Shown here piece after piece: positions 19,451-31,520 of a stretch of 64,000 bases of DNA. The notes beneath the pieces were generated by a model, which did no database searches, was not told the DNA's origin, and was given only the letters and a program-made list of their open reading frames with translations. Position numbers and translations under genes: made by a program. Within the stretch, counting starts at the first letter, position 1. Each line of letters begins with the position of its first letter. The stretch spans positions 186,001-250,000 of the forward strand of contig QXWW01000002.1 in the NCBI GenBank assembly GCA_009911185.1, read 5' to 3'. Origin of the DNA: Lachnospiraceae bacterium (GTDB lineage: Bacteria; Bacillota; Clostridia; Lachnospirales; Lachnospiraceae).

Positions 19451-19467
19451 TATAAAAACCTCCTAAA

Positions 19468-19677
19468 TTATGGAACCGGATCATATCCACCTTTTGAAAA
19501 AGGATTACATCTCAAAATCCGCCATCCTGCTAACAGAGATCCTTTCAATGCCCCGTGCTTCTGAATTGCCTCCAGTCCATAAGTGGAACAGGTAGGGTAA
19601 TACGGACACTTGGTAGTCTTAAAAGGTGACAAATATTTTCTATATAGCTTAATCAAAGCAATTAATATTCTTTTCAA
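19468..19677 (-). CDS. yidD: membrane protein insertion efficiency factor YidD
   Basis: A 69-residue protein with the complete YidD signature: [13 protein letters not shown], then [19 protein letters not shown] and [18 protein letters not shown]. It aids YidC-dependent insertion at the inner face of the membrane. The start is a TTG at 19677 with a weak upstream site, so coupling to rnpA translation is likely. It lies 17 bp before yidC. Confidence 0.95.
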   Translation of the reverse strand: MKRILIALIKLYRKYLSPFKTTKCPYYPTCSTYGLEAIQKHGALKGSLLAGWRILRCNPFSKGGYDPVP

Positions 19678-19716
19678 AACATTCCATCTTCTTTTCTGAT
19701 TTTAATTTCATGCTAC

Positions 19717-20055
19717 TTATTGTTTCAAAATATGATGAAGATTTCCAAGATGCAGGATTGCCTTTTCCGTCTCATGATAAGAAACATTTTTCGCCGACAC
19801 TCTTGCTATCACTACAATATCCAAACCACTATTGAATATCTCTTCCTGTAACCTGTATGCTTCTCTTACTAATCTGGTAATATGATGTCTGATAACGCTG
19901 TTTCCTACTTTTTTACTGACTGATATTCCTAATCTGTTTATTTCCAGGTTATTTTCCAGAACGTACATAACAAAAAAACGGTTTGCATAAGACCTACCGT
20001 TCTTATATACGCTCTGAAAATAACAATTCTTCTTCAACGATTCTGAAAACTTCAT
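19717..20055 (-). CDS. rnpA: ribonuclease P protein component RnpA
   Basis: A 112-residue basic protein that assists the RNase P RNA in tRNA 5' processing. The start MKFSESLKKNCYFQSVYKNG, the central RNR-like motif RLGISVSKKVGNSVIRHHI and TRLVREAYRL are diagnostic. An in-frame start 60 bases upstream would reach into the spacer after rpmH; the ATG at 20055 gives the family's normal N-terminus and has AGGAAG 10 bases before it. Confidence 0.95.
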   Translation of the reverse strand: MKFSESLKKNCYFQSVYKNGRSYANRFFVMYVLENNLEINRLGISVSKKVGNSVIRHHITRLVREAYRLQEEIFNSGLDIVVIARVSAKNVSYHETEKAILHLGNLHHILKQ

Positions 20056-20127
20056 ACAAATCTGTCTTCCTGCATAGTTGTAATTAACAATGAAACCTGT
20101 AAGAAGAAAGACCACAAATGATGTGGC

Positions 20128-20262
20128 CTAAGCTGATAATTTTTTTCTTCCTTTTAATCTTCTTGCAGCTAATACTTTTCTTCCACCTTTGCTGCTCATT
20201 CTCTTTCTAAATCCGTGCACCTTAGATCTTGATCTCTTTTTTGGCTGAAATGTCATTTTCAT
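20128..20262 (-). CDS. rpmH: 50S ribosomal protein L34
   Basis: A 44-residue protein beginning [18 protein letters not shown] and ending LKGRKKLSA, the classic L34 sequence. A strong GAGGAGGTG stands before the ATG. It is first in the rpmH-rnpA-yidD-yidC-khpB operon, transcribed away from oriC. A small hairpin (CCACA/TGTGG, then TCTTTCTT) just after the stop may attenuate read-through into rnpA. Confidence 0.97.
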   Translation of the reverse strand: MKMTFQPKKRSRSKVHGFRKRMSSKGGRKVLAARRLKGRKKLSA

Positions 20263-20301
20263 GGATATCCACCTCCTCTGCGTTAAAAAACATCATGCTC
20301 T

Positions 20302-20329
20302 ATTATACCAAAAAATCCCCTTAAGTCAA
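20302..20329 (-). promoter_or_regulatory. sigma-A type promoter of the rpmH operon
   Basis: On the minus strand TTGACT, 16 bases, then TATAAT, placed about 40 bases before the rpmH ATG. The -35 region lies within an inverted repeat (AAAAAATCCC / GGGATTTTTT, about 20310-20348). Confidence 0.8.
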
Positions 20330-20339
20330 GCTATTTAGG

Positions 20340-20720
20340 GATTTTTTTATATAAAAAAGCGGTTTCCACTGCTTTCCAGATAAAATCCACAGTAATATCC
20401 ACAATGTTAATATCTTCTGGATAAAAAAATTTCGATTTTTTAATTTCCACATTATTCACAAATCATATTATTAATAAGGAAGAGATTGGTTTTTTCCACA
20501 AATTATCCACATTATCCACTTCCGAAAAAAGTTATCAAGAAAATGTGGATAACTTGTGGAAAAGTTTATCATAATTTGCTCCATTTCATAAAATATACGT
20601 TAAAAACTATGAGAATTTCAATATATTCTATACTGTAGATAAGTTTATAACATATTTTGCCCAGAAATCCACAATTATAAAATTTTATTGATTATTTAAA
20701 AGATTTGCGTTATTATAGAT
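20340..20720. other. oriC: chromosomal replication origin, upstream (rpmH-dnaA) part
   Basis: The spacer between the diverging rpmH and dnaA genes carries a cluster of DnaA boxes. Perfect TTATCCACA occurs at 20503-20511 (plus) and 20544-20552 (minus). One-mismatch copies are at 20395-20403, 20452-20460, 20492-20500, 20512-20520 and 20555-20563, with weaker ones near 20383 and 20666. It is flanked by AT-rich DNA (20580-20720) suited to unwinding. Gene direction switches here, supporting an active origin. Confidence 0.93.
20688..20716 (+). promoter_or_regulatory. dnaA promoter
   Basis: TTGATT, a 17-base spacer, and TATTAT lie about 120 bases before the dnaA start and next to the DnaA boxes, so autoregulation by DnaA is likely by analogy with other Firmicutes. 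Confidence 0.7.
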
Positions 20721-20835
20721 TATGGAAGATTATAAATAACATAGGAAGTTACACCTTATCGCAGGATAAACGGCATCATTTGATTTCATCATTTGATTTC
20801 CCAAAGAGCATAACTAAATTTACTTGGAGAAGCAT

Positions 20836-22188
20836 ATGGAACTTATTTTAAAAAAATGGGAAGAGATACTCAGAACTGTAAAGGAAGAACACGAACTCAC
20901 AGACGTTTCTTTTAATACCTGGCTGAAACCATTAAGCGTATATAACATAGAAAACTCAAAGCTCTATATTCTGGTGCCATCTGAACATCAGATGGCATTA
21001 AATTACATTTCAAAAAAATATGCGCTTCCCATAAGAGTAGCAATTGCAGAAATTACTGGTGAAGACTATGAGATTGAATTTATCTTACAAGAACAGACCG
21101 ATAAGATAAAAAATTTCAGGAATAAAACTCCTAATTTTACAATAGATTCAGAAAATACAAATCTGAATCCCAATTATACCTTCGATACCTTCGTAGTAGG
21201 CAAAAATAATAAATTTGCTCATGCCGCCAGTCTTGCAGTATCTGAATCGCCGGGGGAAGTCTATAATCCCCTCTACATTTATGGAGGACCCGGGCTGGGA
21301 AAAACTCATTTAATGCAGTCTATCGGACATTTTATACTTCAACAGAAACCAGGCAAAAAAGTTTTATATGTTACTTCTGAAGAATTTACCAACGAGGTTA
21401 TTGATTCCATCCGTAACGGTAACGCTTCTGCAATGACAAAACTTCGCGAAAAATACCGGACCGTAGACGTCCTTTTGATTGACGACGTGCAATTTATCAT
21501 CGGAAAAGAAAGTACCCAGGAAGAATTTTTTCATACTTTTAATGTGCTTCATTCTGCAGGCAAACAGATTATTCTTTCTTCCGATAAACCTCCCAAAGAA
21601 ATGGAGACACTGGAAGAAAGAATCCGTTCCCGTTTTGAATGGGGGCTTCTTGCTGATGTGGGATACCCCGATTACGAAACCCGTATGGCAATTTTACGCC
21701 GTAAGGAAGAGATGGACGGCTTTATGCTGGATGATGAGATATTAGACTATATCGCTACAAACATTAAATCAAACATTCGGGAATTGGAAGGCGCCTTAAA
21801 TAAACTTCTTGCCTTTTCTAATCTGGAACACACGGAAATAACAATGGAAGTGGCCATTCAGGAGCTTCAAAACATTATTTCTCCAGATAAGCCCAGAGAA
21901 ATCACTCCTCAGCTTGTCATTGAAATTGTTGCGGAACATTTTAATATCTCTACAGATCAGATGATCTCTAAGACCAGGAGCAATGATATCGCCAAACCAC
22001 GGCAGATCGCTATGTATTTATGTAAAAACATGACGTCTACCCCTCTGGACACCATAGGCGCCCTGCTTGGAGGACGGGACCACTCTACCATTATTTATGG
22101 AATCCGCAAAGTCACCAATGAGTACGATCAGGATGAAAATTTTCATTACTTAATTGAAACTATCAAAAAGAAAATTAATCCGAACTAA
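20836..22188 (+). CDS. dnaA: chromosomal replication initiator DnaA
   Basis: A 450-residue AAA+ initiator. The N-terminal domain I is followed by a linker; the ATPase begins near YTFDTFVVGKNNKFAHAA, with Walker A GGPGLGKTHLMQ, Walker B VLLIDDVQF and sensor regions. The domain IV DNA-binding signature GGRDHSTIIYGI is near the C-terminus. The ATG at 20836 follows GGAG by 6 bases; a TTG 12 bases earlier is in frame but contains that ribosome site. Length is typical. Confidence 0.98.
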   Translation: MELILKKWEEILRTVKEEHELTDVSFNTWLKPLSVYNIENSKLYILVPSEHQMALNYISKKYALPIRVAIAEITGEDYEIEFILQEQTDKIKNFRNKTPNFTIDSENTNLNPNYTFDTFVVGKNNKFAHAASLAVSESPGEVYNPLYIYGGPGLGKTHLMQSIGHFILQQKPGKKVLYVTSEEFTNEVIDSIRNGNASAMTKLREKYRTVDVLLIDDVQFIIGKESTQEEFFHTFNVLHSAGKQIILSSDKPPKEMETLEERIRSRFEWGLLADVGYPDYETRMAILRRKEEMDGFMLDDEILDYIATNIKSNIRELEGALNKLLAFSNLEHTEITMEVAIQELQNIISPDKPREITPQLVIEIVAEHFNISTDQMISKTRSNDIAKPRQIAMYLCKNMTSTPLDTIGALLGGRDHSTIIYGIRKVTNEYDQDENFHYLIETIKKKINPN

Positions 22189-22194
22189 AACAGA

Positions 22195-22380
22195 TTCAGG
22201 TTATACACAGCCTGTCCTATATATTTCAAGATAAAATCCACAGGGTTATACATAAGTTTCAAGGATGAAGAGCCTCTAAAATTAAGGCTTCCAGGACTTA
22301 TTCACATATAAACAAGCCCTATGATGATGAAGATGAATCTCTTATTATAAATTTATGTTTACGCTCAGGAAGGAGTAATT
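22195..22380. other. second DnaA-box cluster (dnaA-dnaN spacer)
   Basis: Boxes with one mismatch to TTATCCACA occur at 22201-22209 (TTATACACA) and 22298-22306 (TTATTCACA), with weaker boxes near 22235 and 22245, followed by AT-rich DNA. This gives a bipartite origin layout as in Bacillus. The dnaN ribosome site AAGGAG closes the region. Confidence 0.75.
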
Positions 22381-22386
22381 TACAGC

Positions 22387-23511
22387 ATGAAAATAATATG
22401 CCCAAAATCTGATCTTTTACACGGGGTGAATATTGTATCAAAAGCGGTACCCTCCAGAACTACTATGGCAATTTTGGAGTGTATCTTAATTGATGCCTCG
22501 GATGCATCTACAAAAGATGAAATTAAACTAACTGCCAATGATATGGAGCTTGGGATTGAAACCCGCATAGAAGGAACAATTGTAGAACGCGGAAGTATTG
22601 CATTGGACGCAAAGATTTTTTCTGAAATCGTCAGAAAACTTCCCGACAACGACGTTACAATCGAAACAGATGAATCTTTTAAAACGGTCATTACCTGTGA
22701 AAAAGCAAAATTTAATATTATAGGAAAATCAGGTGAAGATTTTTCCTATCTTCCCTACATCGAGAGAAATCAGCCGATAATATTATCACAGTTTACCTTA
22801 AAAGAAGTAATACGGCAGACAATTTTTTCCATTTCAGACAGCGACAGCAATAAACTTATGACGGGAGAATTGTTTGAGATAAAAGAAAATGAACTGAAAG
22901 TAGTCTCACTTGACGGTCATCGCATCTCAATCCGCAATATTGAATTAAAAGAAGTGTATGAAGATCATAAGGTTGTGGTTCCCGGAAAAACGCTTCAGGA
23001 AGTGAGTAAAATTTTGCCGGGAGATTCTAACGAATTGGTGGAAATGTTTTTTACAGATAACCATATTGTATTTGAATTTGACAGGACGACAGTGGTTTCC
23101 CGTCTTATTGAAGGAGAGTATTTTAAAATTGAACAGATGCTTTCTTCCGATTATGAGACAAAGATAAAAATTAATAAACGGGAATTACTGGATTGTATTG
23201 ACCGTGCCACTCTTTTGGTAAAGGAGGGGGACAAGAAACCGATTATTATGAATGTTACCGAAGAAAACATGGAGCTTAAGATAAATTCATTTATAGGATC
23301 GATGAACGAAGATATTGATATCCAGAAGGAAGGGAAGGATATTATGATTGGCTTTAATCCTAAGTTTTTTATCGACGCGCTTCGTGTGATTGATGAAGAA
23401 GAGGTCGTCTTGTACATGGTTAACCCGAAAGCGCCATGTTTTATTAAGGATGATGATGAGAAATTTATTTATCTCATTCTTCCAGTAAATTTTAATGCGG
23501 CAACTAATTAG
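22387..23511 (+). CDS. dnaN: DNA polymerase III beta subunit (sliding clamp)
   Basis: A 374-residue clamp protein with three repeated clamp domains, beginning MKIICPKSDLLHGVNIVSKA with the conserved RTTMAILECILIDA, and ending YLILPVNFNAATN (the family usually ends near PMRL or an equivalent). Length is normal. AAGGAG lies about 12 bases before the ATG. Second in the dnaA-gyrA block. Confidence 0.97.
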   Translation: MKIICPKSDLLHGVNIVSKAVPSRTTMAILECILIDASDASTKDEIKLTANDMELGIETRIEGTIVERGSIALDAKIFSEIVRKLPDNDVTIETDESFKTVITCEKAKFNIIGKSGEDFSYLPYIERNQPIILSQFTLKEVIRQTIFSISDSDSNKLMTGELFEIKENELKVVSLDGHRISIRNIELKEVYEDHKVVVPGKTLQEVSKILPGDSNELVEMFFTDNHIVFEFDRTTVVSRLIEGEYFKIEQMLSSDYETKIKINKRELLDCIDRATLLVKEGDKKPIIMNVTEENMELKINSFIGSMNEDIDIQKEGKDIMIGFNPKFFIDALRVIDEEEVVLYMVNPKAPCFIKDDDEKFIYLILPVNFNAATN

Positions 23512-23546
23512 ATTAATCATAGATCTATTCAGGAGAGGTGTGAATT

Positions 23547-23752
23547 TTGCAGGAAATTAAGCTGAGAGATGAATATATAAAACTTGGCCAGGCTCTGAAA
23601 GCCGCAAATATGGTGGAATCCGGAGTTATGGCAAAGATGGTGATTAAGGATGGACTTGTAAAAGTAAACAGCAGGGTGGAAACCCAGCGAGGTAAAAAAT
23701 TAGTAGATGGAGATGTTGTTTCTTTTGACGGGGAAACAATTATAATTATAAA

Positions 23753-23756
<4 letters not shown>
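23547..23756 (+). CDS. S4-domain RNA-binding protein (YaaA/YlmH type)
   Basis: A 69-residue S4-fold protein: EYIKLGQALKAANMVESG followed by KMVIKDGLVKVNSRVETQRG. It sits in the conserved slot between dnaN and recF (yaaA in Bacillus), with a presumed ribosome-linked role. It starts with TTG at 23547, 7 bases after AGGAGAGGTG, and its TGA overlaps the recF ATG, so recF translation is coupled to it. Confidence 0.93.
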
Positions 23757-26795
<3,039 letters not shown>

Positions 26796-26806
26796 GAGGG
26801 AAATAG

Positions 26807-29440
26807 ATGGATGACAGAATTTTTGACAGGATCGATGACGTTGATTTAAAGAAAACGATGGAGAGATCTTATATTGATTACGCGATGAGCGTTATAGCTT
26901 CCAGGGCGCTTCCAGATGTGAGAGACGGCCTGAAACCAGTGCAGCGCAGGATTCTCTATGCCATGATCGAACTGAATAATGGTCCGGATAAGCCTCACCG
27001 TAAATGTGCCCGTATTGTGGGTGATACCATGGGTAAATATCATCCTCATGGAGACAGTTCTATTTACGGGGCCTTGGTAAATATGGCACAGGAATGGTCT
27101 ACCCGTTATATGCTGGTGGACGGTCATGGAAATTTTGGGTCTGTAGATGGGGACGGGGCGGCCGCCATGAGGTATACGGAGGCACGTTTAAGCAAAATTT
27201 CCATGGAAATGCTTGCAGATATCAATAAAGATACCGTTGATTTTGGACCTAATTTTGATGAGACTGAGAAAGAACCTCTGGTTCTGCCATCACGTTTTCC
27301 AAATCTTTTAGTAAATGGAACTACTGGAATTGCAGTGGGAATGGCTACTAATATACCGCCTCATAATCTTCGGGAAGTAATTGGAGCCGTGGTAAAAATT
27401 ATTGATAACCGTATTCTTGAAGATCGCGATACAGAGATTGAGGAAATTTTAAAGATTGTAAAAGGTCCTGATTTTCCCACCGGGGGTATGATTCTTGGCA
27501 CTTCCGGCATCGATCAGGCATATCGTACCGGAAGAGGTAAAGTAAAAGTCCGCGCCGTGACAGATATAGAGCCGATGGCAAACGGAAAAAACCGAATCGT
27601 GGTAACAGAGCTTCCCTATATGGTAAACAAGGCAAGGCTGATTGAGAAAATCGCAGATTTGGTCCGGGATAAAAGAGTGGACGGTATCACAGAAATCCGT
27701 GATGAATCCAACCGGGAAGGTATGCGTGTCTGTATTGAACTTCGGCGGGATGTAAATCCCAATGTCATTTTAAATCAGCTCTATAAACATACGCAGCTTC
27801 AAGACACCTTTGGTGTGATTATGCTTTCTCTGGTAAATAATGAACCAAAGATTTTAAATCTTAAGGATATGCTGGGTTATTATTTAAAACATCAGGAGGA
27901 GGTTGTCAGTCGAAGAACAAAATACGAGCTGAATAAGGCGGAAGAACGCGCTCATATTTTGCAGGGCTTACTAATTGCGCTTGATAATATTGACGAGGTA
28001 ATCAATATTATAAGGGGCAGCGAGAATGTTCAGCTTGCAAAGTCGCGTTTGATGGAACGTTTTGCCCTTTCTGACGCGCAGGCGCAGGCAATTGTGGATA
28101 TGCGCCTGCGTGCGCTTACTGGTTTGGAACGCAGCAAGCTGGAAGCAGAATATAATCAGTTAATGGAGCTGATTGCCGAATTAAAGGCGATTCTGGCCGA
28201 TGAGAAGAAGCTGCTTGGCGTTATCCGGGAAGAGATCATGGCGATTTCTGATAAATATGGCGATGACAGAAGAAGCTCCATCGGCTTTGACGAGTATGAT
28301 ATTTCCATGGAAGATCTGATTCCCGTTTCCAATACGGTAATAGCAATGACCAGGCTTGGATATATTAAACGTATGAGTGTAGATAATTTTCGCAGTCAAA
28401 ACAGGGGCGGAAAAGGAATCAAAGGCATGGAAACCATTGATGATGATTACATCGAGGAACTGCTGATGACTACCACTCATCATTATCTAATGTTTTTTAC
28501 AAATACAGGCAAAGTGTACCGGATTAAAGCTTATGAGATTCCTGAGGCCGGCAGGACGGCGCGGGGGACTGCAATTATCAATATCCTGCAGCTTTCGCCC
28601 GGGGAAAAAATAACGGCAGTAATCCCATTACGGGAATATAAGGACGATCATTATCTGTTTATGGCGACCAAAAAAGGTATCGTCAAGAAAACGCCTGTGA
28701 CAGATTATGCAAATGTCAGGAAAAAAGGACTTGCCGCAATTAATCTCAGAGAGGAAGATGAACTCATCGAGGTGAAATTTACAGATAATACAAAGGATAT
28801 CCTTATGGTGACGAAATATGGACAGTGCATACGATTCCACGAGACAGATGTGAGAAGTACAGGAAGAACATCTATGGGCGTAATTGGAATGAATTTGTCT
28901 GACCGGGACGAGATTGTCGGAATGCAGATGGATACCCAGGGTGAATATCTTTTAATCGCTTCTGAGAAAGGGCTTGGCAAGCTTACCAGAATGGAAGAAT
29001 TTACACCACAGAACCGCGGCGGAAAGGGCGTAAAATGTTATAAGATTACGGATAAAACGGGAAATATTATAGGTGTGAAAGCAGTAAACCAGGAAAATGA
29101 GATTATGATGATTACGACAGAAGGGATTATTATCCGCATGAAAGTAGAAGGAATCTCTGTACTGGGGCGCGTTACTTCTGGCGTGAAGCTGATGAATCTT
29201 GACGATGATATTACAGTGGCAAGTATTGCCAAGGTCCGTGAAGATCAATCTCTTATGGAGAATACGGAAGAAAGCGAACTTATCACGGAAGAAGAAGCAC
29301 AACAAAGCGTAAAACTGGCGGAAGAGGCGGCAAGAAGAATGAATAGCCCCGTCGAGGAAACAGATAAGGAATTGATGAAGGAATTGACAGAACGCGCAGA
29401 AGCGGATAAAGAAGACCAGGAGTCTGAAGGAAGTAAGTGA
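26807..29440 (+). CDS. gyrA: DNA gyrase subunit A
   Basis: An 877-residue cleavage-rejoining subunit. The catalytic tyrosine region is [14 protein letters not shown]. The quinolone-resistance-determining stretch reads [17 protein letters not shown], with Ser at the E. coli Ser83 position and Gly at the Asp87 position. Beta-pinwheel repeats follow, including the GyrA-box-like [10 protein letters not shown] and [10 protein letters not shown]. The tail (about 45 residues) is very acidic. AGGAGGG lies before the ATG. It ends the dnaA-gyrA block. Confidence 0.98.
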   Translation: MDDRIFDRIDDVDLKKTMERSYIDYAMSVIASRALPDVRDGLKPVQRRILYAMIELNNGPDKPHRKCARIVGDTMGKYHPHGDSSIYGALVNMAQEWSTRYMLVDGHGNFGSVDGDGAAAMRYTEARLSKISMEMLADINKDTVDFGPNFDETEKEPLVLPSRFPNLLVNGTTGIAVGMATNIPPHNLREVIGAVVKIIDNRILEDRDTEIEEILKIVKGPDFPTGGMILGTSGIDQAYRTGRGKVKVRAVTDIEPMANGKNRIVVTELPYMVNKARLIEKIADLVRDKRVDGITEIRDESNREGMRVCIELRRDVNPNVILNQLYKHTQLQDTFGVIMLSLVNNEPKILNLKDMLGYYLKHQEEVVSRRTKYELNKAEERAHILQGLLIALDNIDEVINIIRGSENVQLAKSRLMERFALSDAQAQAIVDMRLRALTGLERSKLEAEYNQLMELIAELKAILADEKKLLGVIREEIMAISDKYGDDRRSSIGFDEYDISMEDLIPVSNTVIAMTRLGYIKRMSVDNFRSQNRGGKGIKGMETIDDDYIEELLMTTTHHYLMFFTNTGKVYRIKAYEIPEAGRTARGTAIINILQLSPGEKITAVIPLREYKDDHYLFMATKKGIVKKTPVTDYANVRKKGLAAINLREEDELIEVKFTDNTKDILMVTKYGQCIRFHETDVRSTGRTSMGVIGMNLSDRDEIVGMQMDTQGEYLLIASEKGLGKLTRMEEFTPQNRGGKGVKCYKITDKTGNIIGVKAVNQENEIMMITTEGIIIRMKVEGISVLGRVTSGVKLMNLDDDITVASIAKVREDQSLMENTEESELITEEEAQQSVKLAEEAARRMNSPVEETDKELMKELTERAEADKEDQESEGSK

Positions 29441-29526
29441 TGGAATGCAAATCAAGAAAAATGCAATGAAATTTTTGAGCGGTTTACTTTGTCAGAAATG
29501 GGAAGTTTAAACAGAGAGAGGTATTT

Positions 29527-30402
29527 ATGAGCGACAATGGTTTAAAAAATGAGAATTATATATACCAAAGAGCTGTGGTACTGGGAACAGGAACGCTTGC
29601 GTTGTCGTGCGCATCTGTTCTGGAACAGGATTATCATGTTTTATGCGAAATATACGATACTGGAGAGGAAGCTTCTAAGACGTTCGAACGCCAGGCAAAT
29701 GGAAAAGGATTAAACTATCAATGGATCTCAAGAAAAGAACTGTCTGTCTGTCTTGCTGATATTCGTGAACCTGCTTTGCTGATCAGCGCCATTAATCCCT
29801 GGATTATTCCGGGAAAAGTTCTGCAGAACCAGAATCTTCTGGCTGTAAATTGCCATCAGGCATTACTTCCGGAGCACCCGGGAAGAAACGCCGAGATGTG
29901 GGCAATTTATGAACAGGATAAAAAGACAGGCATTACCTGGCATATTATCAGGCCACAGGTGGACGGAGGAGAGATCTTAATACAAAAAGAGATTCCAATT
30001 ACAAAGAAAGATACTTCTTTTCAGATATTCAGGAAACAGATAAATCTTGCGCAGGAGGCTTTTTTAGAGATACTAGAGCAATTGTTGAAGGGAACGGTAA
30101 AGGGAATGCCGCAGACGGGAGAACAGCCGCAAATTCGATATTCCTGGGAAACTCCGGAGGAAGGCAGGTTAAATACCGGGTGGCCGTTTGAGAAAATAAG
30201 CGCTTTTTTACGCGCCCTGGATTATGGCGGGCTTGAAATTGTTAAGAAACCGTATATAGAAAAGGATGGAAAAAGTATATTTTGGAAGCATTATAAGATA
30301 CTGGAGGAACCGCAGGAAGAAGAAAAAGTTTGTTTTGATAAAGGTGAAATCCGTATACTGCGAAAAGAAGGAAAGATTTTATTAAAAGGAATTTATGAAT
30401 GA
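29527..30402 (+). CDS. formyltransferase-domain protein (Fmt-like fold)
   Basis: A 291-residue protein with an Fmt-type formyl-transfer domain: RAVVLGTGTLALSCASVL at the start, then AVNCHQALLPEHPGRNAEMW and PQVDGGEIL. Asn108, His110 and Asp146 correspond to the catalytic Asn-His-Asp of 10-formyl-tetrahydrofolate-dependent formyltransferases (E. coli Fmt 106/108/144). The C-terminal part resembles the Fmt_C OB fold only loosely. The context (MBOAT, SGNH, PP-loop amidotransferase) argues for modification of a sugar or surface-polymer precursor rather than of initiator tRNA. AGAGAGG precedes the ATG. Confidence 0.8.
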   Translation: MSDNGLKNENYIYQRAVVLGTGTLALSCASVLEQDYHVLCEIYDTGEEASKTFERQANGKGLNYQWISRKELSVCLADIREPALLISAINPWIIPGKVLQNQNLLAVNCHQALLPEHPGRNAEMWAIYEQDKKTGITWHIIRPQVDGGEILIQKEIPITKKDTSFQIFRKQINLAQEAFLEILEQLLKGTVKGMPQTGEQPQIRYSWETPEEGRLNTGWPFEKISAFLRALDYGGLEIVKKPYIEKDGKSIFWKHYKILEEPQEEEKVCFDKGEIRILRKEGKILLKGIYE

Positions 30403-30432
30403 TAGGATTGTCATATGATGTCATGCAAAACA

Positions 30433-30463
30433 GCGCCAATTCCACGATAAAAGGAATTGGCGC
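30433..30463. terminator. hairpin between convergent genes
   Basis: A perfect 11-bp stem GCGCCAATTCC / GGAATTGGCGC with a 9-base loop lies between the stops of the formyltransferase gene (plus) and the SGNH gene (minus). It lacks a strong T tract on either strand. Confidence 0.55.
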
Positions 30464-30480
30464 GGCTTCGTTGAAGGCAG

Positions 30481-31509
30481 TTAATATTTAAAGTAATGAT
30501 AGCTTCGTATCAATGTATAATAATCCTCAGATTGTTGATTCCAGGATTCGTAAATATCTTCTCCCTGATGGTTGTCCAGTTGAAATTTTTTCATCAGATA
30601 TTGACCGTATACTTTTGTAAACTTAAAAGATCCATTGATATTTGTATGATTAATATTTTCAAAATCATCGGTTTCTTCAAATTTAAAAAATTCGTACAGT
30701 TCTTTGTCGTTAAAATTCAAATAATCCATTCCATATTCTTTTATAATATCTCCAACACGATTATAACCGCCCATATTCTTTTTCCAAAGTACCGGAGGAG
30801 CTATAAATTGAATCTCAATATCTTGCTGTTGTTTGCACCATTCCAGTAAATCTCTCAGAGCGGCTTCATTTCCACTTCCTATATCCGTTCTTTCGTCTGT
30901 AATGGGATGCTTTTTTTCTTTGTCCAGTCCATGCGATAAAAATCCTGTTTGATAAGTAGAATTTAGATAAGAAGGATGTGTTTGATAAAAATCTTCTTCA
31001 CCTAATTCCTTCCACCTGGAATGAAACTGCATAATTGGAAAGTAATATTGTAGTTTATCCATGCCGGTAATTCCAGAATATCTGCAGTAATTTTCAATCA
31101 TATCAATACGGTTGAAAGAAAATTTCATATTGTCTAAAACAAAATAAAATTTTTTATCGTCTTTATTCATCTGGGCAAAAGCAGTCGCATCAATTACAAG
31201 AACTTTAGGGTTCTGTGTTTTTAATGCTTCGATTACGACATTTTTCACGACATAGCTTGGCATAATGGAAGTTGAAATTTCCATGGATGCCATACCCAGC
31301 TCTTTCCAGGCAAAAGCGGGCTGCCAGTATTTGTAGGTATGGCTGTTGCCGACAAATACTGCGTCTACAGTATTCGGTTCCAGGTTATAATATCCCTTGA
31401 ACATCATTTCAGAGTCTTCAGAATTTGGTCCCAATATGCTGTTGACTCCAGAAAACAGAATCAGTCCTGTAAGAAAAAAGGCAAGAGTCTTTATAAATTT
31501 CTTAATCAT
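30481..31509 (-). CDS. membrane-anchored SGNH-fold protein (DltD/AlgX-like partner of MBOAT)
   Basis: A 342-residue protein with one N-terminal membrane helix (about residues 5-27) and an extracytoplasmic SGNH-hydrolase-like domain. Block I reads VFVGNSHTYKYW with Ser56 as candidate nucleophile, and the block V candidate is INHTNINGS near the C-terminus. The ATG at 31509 is preferred to longer forms: it follows AAGGAGA by about 8 bases and starts just after the MBOAT stop. Pairing with an MBOAT acyltransferase is the arrangement of DltB-DltD, AlgI-AlgJ/X and PatA-PatB, which O-acylate cell-surface polymers. The acyl acceptor is unknown. Confidence 0.78.
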   Translation of the reverse strand: MIKKFIKTLAFFLTGLILFSGVNSILGPNSEDSEMMFKGYYNLEPNTVDAVFVGNSHTYKYWQPAFAWKELGMASMEISTSIMPSYVVKNVVIEALKTQNPKVLVIDATAFAQMNKDDKKFYFVLDNMKFSFNRIDMIENYCRYSGITGMDKLQYYFPIMQFHSRWKELGEEDFYQTHPSYLNSTYQTGFLSHGLDKEKKHPITDERTDIGSGNEAALRDLLEWCKQQQDIEIQFIAPPVLWKKNMGGYNRVGDIIKEYGMDYLNFNDKELYEFFKFEETDDFENINHTNINGSFKFTKVYGQYLMKKFQLDNHQGEDIYESWNQQSEDYYTLIRSYHYFKY

Positions 31510-31520
31510 TTCATCTCTCC

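Noticed and set aside
20056-20115. N-terminal extension of RnpA
   Set aside because: It would lie in the spacer after rpmH and is not found in the family; the internal ATG has a ribosome site.
22318-22340. GATGATGAAGATGAAT as a DnaA-trio unwinding element
   Set aside because: Polarity is opposite to the 3'-GAT-5' repeats next to boxes in Bacillus, and it is not adjacent to a strong box.
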